DNA of 54,524 nucleotides from positions 1 through 54,524 of the forward strand of contig CATJOY010000052.1 of assembly GCA_949741925.1 (NCBI GenBank), given 5' to 3'. A program made the translations under genes and the position numbers. This document shows, piece by piece, positions 51,499 through 54,524 of this stretch. How positions within the stretch are numbered: the first letter of the stretch is position 1; each line of letters starts with the position of its first letter. The notes below the pieces were generated by a model. That model saw only the letters and a program-made list of their open reading frames with translations. It was not told where the DNA came from and did no database searches. The DNA comes from an uncultured Desulfovibrionaceae bacterium (GTDB taxonomy: Bacteria; Desulfobacterota; Desulfovibrionia; Desulfovibrionales; Desulfovibrionaceae).

Positions 51499-52605
51499 AT
51501 GGATATGAGCGCGAAAGTCCTCGATCTTTTGGAGCAGGGGGCTCTTCCCGGGCGTTCCGCGCTGGTTGCCTGTATCGACCTCTACTCCGCTCCGGAAGCG
51601 GAGGCTCTGCGCGCTGCCTTGTTTGCGCGGGCCAGGGCTGTGGCCCGCGCCTGCTTTGGGCGGCATATCTTTGTGCGCGGCCTGGTTGAATTTACCAACA
51701 TCTGCCGCAAAGATTGTTATTACTGCGGTATCCGCAGGGGAAACGCCCGGGCCGCGCGCTACCGTATGAGCCCCGACCATATCCTGGCCTGCTGCGTCAA
51801 CGGGTGGAATCTGGGATTTCGGACCTTTGTCCTCCAGGGTGGGGAAGATCCCTTGTTTTCCGACGACGTGCTGGCGGCGCTCGTCGCCCGTATCAAGGCG
51901 GCCTGTCCGGAGAGCGCCGTCACCTTATCTGTAGGGGAACGAAGCGCGGCATCGTATGCCTATCTGCGCCGGGCCGGAGCTGACCGCTACCTGTTGCGGC
52001 ATGAGACCGCCGACGCAACGCTTTACGCCCGTTTGCACCCCGCTGACCAAACCTTTGCTGAAAGGGTGCGCTGCCTCCATGATTTGAAACATGCAGGCTA
52101 TCAGACCGGGGCGGGAATGATGGTGGGGCTGCCCGGGCAGACCACGGAACACCTGGCAAAAGATCTGGAGTTTCTCTACCGCCTGCGGCCGGAAATGGTG
52201 GGCATAGGCCCTTTCATACCGCATAATGACACGCCGTTGGCGGATTTTCAGGCCGGGAGCGTGGCGCGAACCCTGGTCATGCTGGCCCTGGCGCGGCTGA
52301 TGCTGCCTCGGGCGCTCTTGCCCGCCACCACGGCTTTGGGCACAGCGGCTGAGGATGGGCGCGAAAAGGGAATTCTGGCCGGGGCCAACGTGCTCATGCC
52401 CAACGTCTCTCCGCGCGAGAATCGGAAAAAATACATGCTGTACAACGGCAAACTCTCTGATGGGGACGAGGCTGCCGAAAATATGGCATCGCTGCGGCGG
52501 CATATTGCCGCCCTTGGCTATGAAATACGTATGGACCGTGGCGATTACGCCGCAGGGGAGGGCTTACCTCAGGCCTGTCCCCGGCCTCCGAAAGCAGGGG
52601 CCTGA
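51499..52605 (+). CDS. hydE: [FeFe] hydrogenase H-cluster radical SAM maturase HydE
   Basis: This 368-residue radical SAM enzyme works with HydG and HydF to build the di-iron subcluster of [FeFe] hydrogenase. The cluster motif is C69-x3-C73-x2-C76 (EFTNICRKDCYYCGIRRGN), followed by LQGGEDP, SVGERS, RYLLRHETAD, MMVGLPGQT and GPFIPHNDTPL, all typical of HydE. I use the ATG at 51499, with another two codons later; neither has a strong binding site and the R2 repeat ends just upstream. The last residues (ACPRPPKAGA) again look repeat-derived. Confidence 0.95.
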   Translation: MDMSAKVLDLLEQGALPGRSALVACIDLYSAPEAEALRAALFARARAVARACFGRHIFVRGLVEFTNICRKDCYYCGIRRGNARAARYRMSPDHILACCVNGWNLGFRTFVLQGGEDPLFSDDVLAALVARIKAACPESAVTLSVGERSAASYAYLRRAGADRYLLRHETADATLYARLHPADQTFAERVRCLHDLKHAGYQTGAGMMVGLPGQTTEHLAKDLEFLYRLRPEMVGIGPFIPHNDTPLADFQAGSVARTLVMLALARLMLPRALLPATTALGTAAEDGREKGILAGANVLMPNVSPRENRKKYMLYNGKLSDGDEAAENMASLRRHIAALGYEIRMDRGDYAAGEGLPQACPRPPKAGA

Positions 52606-52664
52606 CGCGCTGCGCTGCGGCGGAGGGCGCGGCGGCAGCCCGCGCGGGCAAAGGAGTTTCGGCT

Positions 52665-53906
52665 ATGTCTTCATTGAACGATGCCCCCCGGGCGGTACGT
52701 CTGCACATAGGCCTTTTTGGTCGGCGCAATGTGGGGAAATCTTCTTTGGTCAACGCCCTGACCGGGCACGATGCGGCTATTGTTTCCCCAATAGCCGGAA
52801 CCACTACAGATCCCGTGTCTATCCCCATGGAAATCCACGGGCTCGGCCCGTGCGTCTTTATTGATACGGCCGGGTTTGACGATGAGGGGGCCGTAGGGGA
52901 AAAACGGGTAGAAAAAACAGCCCTGGCTCTGGAAAAAACAGATGTGGCTCTGCTTGTTCTGGCTCCGGAACAAGCTGCCGGAGAAACCCCGGATCGGGAA
53001 CCGTATCTGGAAAAGGAACAACAGTGGCTCAAGGCCTTGCGGGAAAAAAAGACGCCCGTTCTTGTTGTGCTGAACAAGGCGGATACTGTTCCGGATGATG
53101 CCGCGCGGGCCCGTCTTGCCGCGGCCGTGGCTGAGGTTCTCGGCGAGGAGCCGCTTTGGGTCAGTGCCCTTGCCCCTGAAGGACCGGCCCTGGTGCGGGA
53201 GCGGATCATGCGGGTTCTGCCCGAGCAGAGAAATGCCCCTGAAATAACCGGGGGCCTGGCTGCGGAGGGTGATCTGGTGTTGCTGGTCATGCCGCAGGAT
53301 ATTCAGGCTCCTCGGGGGCGGCTCATTCTGCCGCAGGTGCAGACCCTGCGCGAGCTTTTGGATAAGCGCTGTCTGATCATGAGCACCGGGGTTGATACGC
53401 TGGATGCCGCTCTTGCCGCTCTGGCCCGCCCGCCCCGATTGATCATCACGGATTCTCAGGCCTTTGCGGCGGTGCATGCCAAAAAACCCGCCGCGAGCCG
53501 GTTGACCTCGTTTTCGGTGTTGATGGCGGGATATAAAGGGGATATCGGTGTTCTGGTACAAGGCGCGAAAGCCCTTGCGACCCTTGGTCCCCATTCACGG
53601 ATACTCATTGCGGAAGCATGCGCCCACGCCCCCTTGGCGGAGGATATCGGACGCGAGAAAATTCCTGCCATGCTCCGCAAGCGCCATGGTTCTTCCCTCC
53701 AGGTTGCGATCCGTAGCGGCACGGATTTTCCTGCTGATCTCACAGGCTATGATCTTATCATCCATTGCGGCGGCTGTATGTTCAACCGGGCCTACATGCT
53801 CTCGCGGATTGAAAGAGCCCGGGAACAGGGCGTGCCCATCACCAATTACGGAGTAGCCATAGCCGAACTTACCGGCATCCTTGATGCCATCGACCTGCCT
53901 TGCTGA
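52665..53906 (+). CDS. hydF: [FeFe] hydrogenase H-cluster maturation GTPase HydF
   Basis: This 413-residue scaffold protein carries the precursor cluster to the hydrogenase. The N-terminal GTPase has GRRNVGKSS, DTAG and NKAD motifs; the C-terminal domain holds the iron-sulfur ligands CAH (near 322) and HCGGC (near 369). It lies 59 bases behind hydE and is probably co-transcribed. No hydG or hydrogenase structural gene is in the window. Confidence 0.96.
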   Translation: MSSLNDAPRAVRLHIGLFGRRNVGKSSLVNALTGHDAAIVSPIAGTTTDPVSIPMEIHGLGPCVFIDTAGFDDEGAVGEKRVEKTALALEKTDVALLVLAPEQAAGETPDREPYLEKEQQWLKALREKKTPVLVVLNKADTVPDDAARARLAAAVAEVLGEEPLWVSALAPEGPALVRERIMRVLPEQRNAPEITGGLAAEGDLVLLVMPQDIQAPRGRLILPQVQTLRELLDKRCLIMSTGVDTLDAALAALARPPRLIITDSQAFAAVHAKKPAASRLTSFSVLMAGYKGDIGVLVQGAKALATLGPHSRILIAEACAHAPLAEDIGREKIPAMLRKRHGSSLQVAIRSGTDFPADLTGYDLIIHCGGCMFNRAYMLSRIERAREQGVPITNYGVAIAELTGILDAIDLPC

Positions 53907-54199
53907 GTTCCCCCCCCCCATCGAGGGGACACACAGTGCCGGTCGCTCTGTCCGGGCAGAAGGGGGATCGTGGGCTCGGGTTGTTTGATGTCTCGCTCTT
54001 TCAGGAGGGAGGGGTGAAGTTTTTGAGACCCCTCTCCAACGAAAGAGGTCTCCACCGGGAAGGCGAGCAGCTCCCGTTACTTTATAGGGGAAGAACGTAA
54101 AAATTCGCAGTTATATCCGGCTCTTCAGGTGTTGTGTTTCTCTCCGCCCGCCATGCACTGGAGTAAAGGGTATTATGGCTGTCTTGCCGCGAGCAATGC
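53907..54199. other. Gene-free stretch after hydF
   Basis: The beginning is GC-rich, with a run of ten C just after the hydF stop codon and a fold-back GAGACC/GGTCTC at about 54025-54052. A 28-codon frame at 54014-54100 has a good AGGAGGG site but no recognisable content. From about 54100 the DNA becomes AT-rich. Confidence 0.5.
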
Positions 54200-54524
54200 T
54201 CAGCCTATGTTGCAGAGAACAGCAGTCTCTGAGCATAGCTTGTTTTCTCGTAAGATTGGAAATGAGACAGAAATTAAATATTTCATTAATTTTGTAATAT
54301 GTTCAATGTCATATATGTCATATGCAATAAAATAGCATCCTTCGCGCATTGAGCTTGAGTTTCGCATAAGCGGTAACTCACATTTATCTATTATCTGTTG
54401 AAGAATAGAACTATATTTCATCCACTGGCCTTCAAAGTGGAGACATATATGTACTCTGTTGCCGCGAAAAGTAAATTCGTAATGGATATTTCCATCATTG
54501 GAAACAGGAAAAAATCCATATGAA
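54200..54524 (-). CDS. Unknown AT-rich gene, C-terminal part only
   Basis: The minus-strand frame is open from the window edge to a stop at 54200, giving the last about 108 residues of a larger protein. The visible part begins SYGFFPVSNDGNIHYEF and includes RGNRVHICLHFEGQW, a beta-rich pattern, then a helix (SSILQQIIDKCELPL) and a second strand-helix part. I cannot name the family; it is loosely like domains attached to nuclease or defence proteins. The strong AT bias suggests acquired DNA. The start lies outside the window. Confidence 0.5.
   Translation of the reverse strand, partial: SYGFFPVSNDGNIHYEFTFRGNRVHICLHFEGQWMKYSSILQQIIDKCELPLMRNSSSMREGCYFIAYDIYDIEHITKLMKYLISVSFPILRENKLCSETAVLCNIG

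Noticed and set aside
50059..51780. Long 573-codon open frame on the minus strand opposite the PLP lyase gene
   Set aside because: It lies antisense to a clear PLP enzyme and part of hydE, shows no domain, and long antisense frames are expected in GC-rich genes.
54014..54100. 28-codon frame with a good ribosome site after hydF
   Set aside because: Too short and without any recognisable content; it overlaps a fold-back, so chance is more likely.
1..54524. CRISPR array, tRNA, rRNA or insertion sequence
   Set aside because: I looked for regularly spaced direct repeats, tRNA cloverleaf signatures and transposase motifs and saw none. The repeats present are irregularly spaced hairpin elements.

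Overview
The window looks like part of the chromosome of a Gram-negative, strictly anaerobic, GC-rich bacterium (GC roughly 55-60% by eye). Supporting signs are [FeFe]-hydrogenase maturases (hydE, hydF), a tryptophanyl-tRNA synthetase with the cysteine pattern of the [4Fe-4S]-binding subgroup, a YgiQ-type radical SAM protein, ADP-heptose enzymes for LPS core, and a carbon-starvation permease. The gene set and protein styles resemble Desulfovibrionaceae (Desulfovibrio/Bilophila type). That placement is inference from family resemblance; there is no rRNA, tRNA or other taxonomic marker here.

Left part (1-14.8 kb): a repeat-filled gap, then minus-strand azlCD and leuA (branched-chain amino acid export and leucine synthesis; leuA has a probable leucine leader peptide), a plus-strand exported histidine acid phosphatase, and a long minus-strand series: slyX, an EVE-domain gene, ygiQ, an unusual nucleotidyltransferase/EF-hand fusion, trpS, an M50 protease, a response regulator, a deoxyribosyltransferase-like gene, a J-domain gene, a cysteine-cluster gene and a CoA-binding gene.

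14.8-24.9 kb: an AT-rich island with a shortened GNAT acetyltransferase, a long repeat/hairpin region, then a lytic transglycosylase, an M24 peptidase, a LysR regulator, a BON-domain protein, an acyl-CoA synthetase and a cupin-XRE regulator.

24.9-37 kb: the rpoZ-dnaJ-hldD block, cstA, an EamA transporter with a predicted papain-like hydrolase, a ComFB-like protein, a PHP phosphatase, a ModF-like twin ABC ATPase and an Rrf2 regulator.

36-46.5 kb: the most coherent module. A LysR regulator is divergent from a polysaccharide deacetylase, peptide-binding protein, two permeases, an SDR, a gamma-glutamyltransferase with no signal peptide, and two ABC ATPases. I read it as import and intracellular breakdown of a peptide-like, perhaps gamma-glutamyl, compound.

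46.5-54.5 kb: an AAA/DUF4143 ATPase, an unknown small gene, ychJ, a D-cysteine desulfhydrase/cysteate lyase-family enzyme with a Cys-codon tract just upstream, hydE, hydF, and the start of another AT-rich patch with a gene running off the end.

A modular hairpin-rich element recurs about ten times, mostly just behind genes and sometimes inside their last codons. Its stem arms change while pairing is kept. A second unrelated repeat occurs twice. I found no CRISPR array, tRNA, rRNA or transposase.
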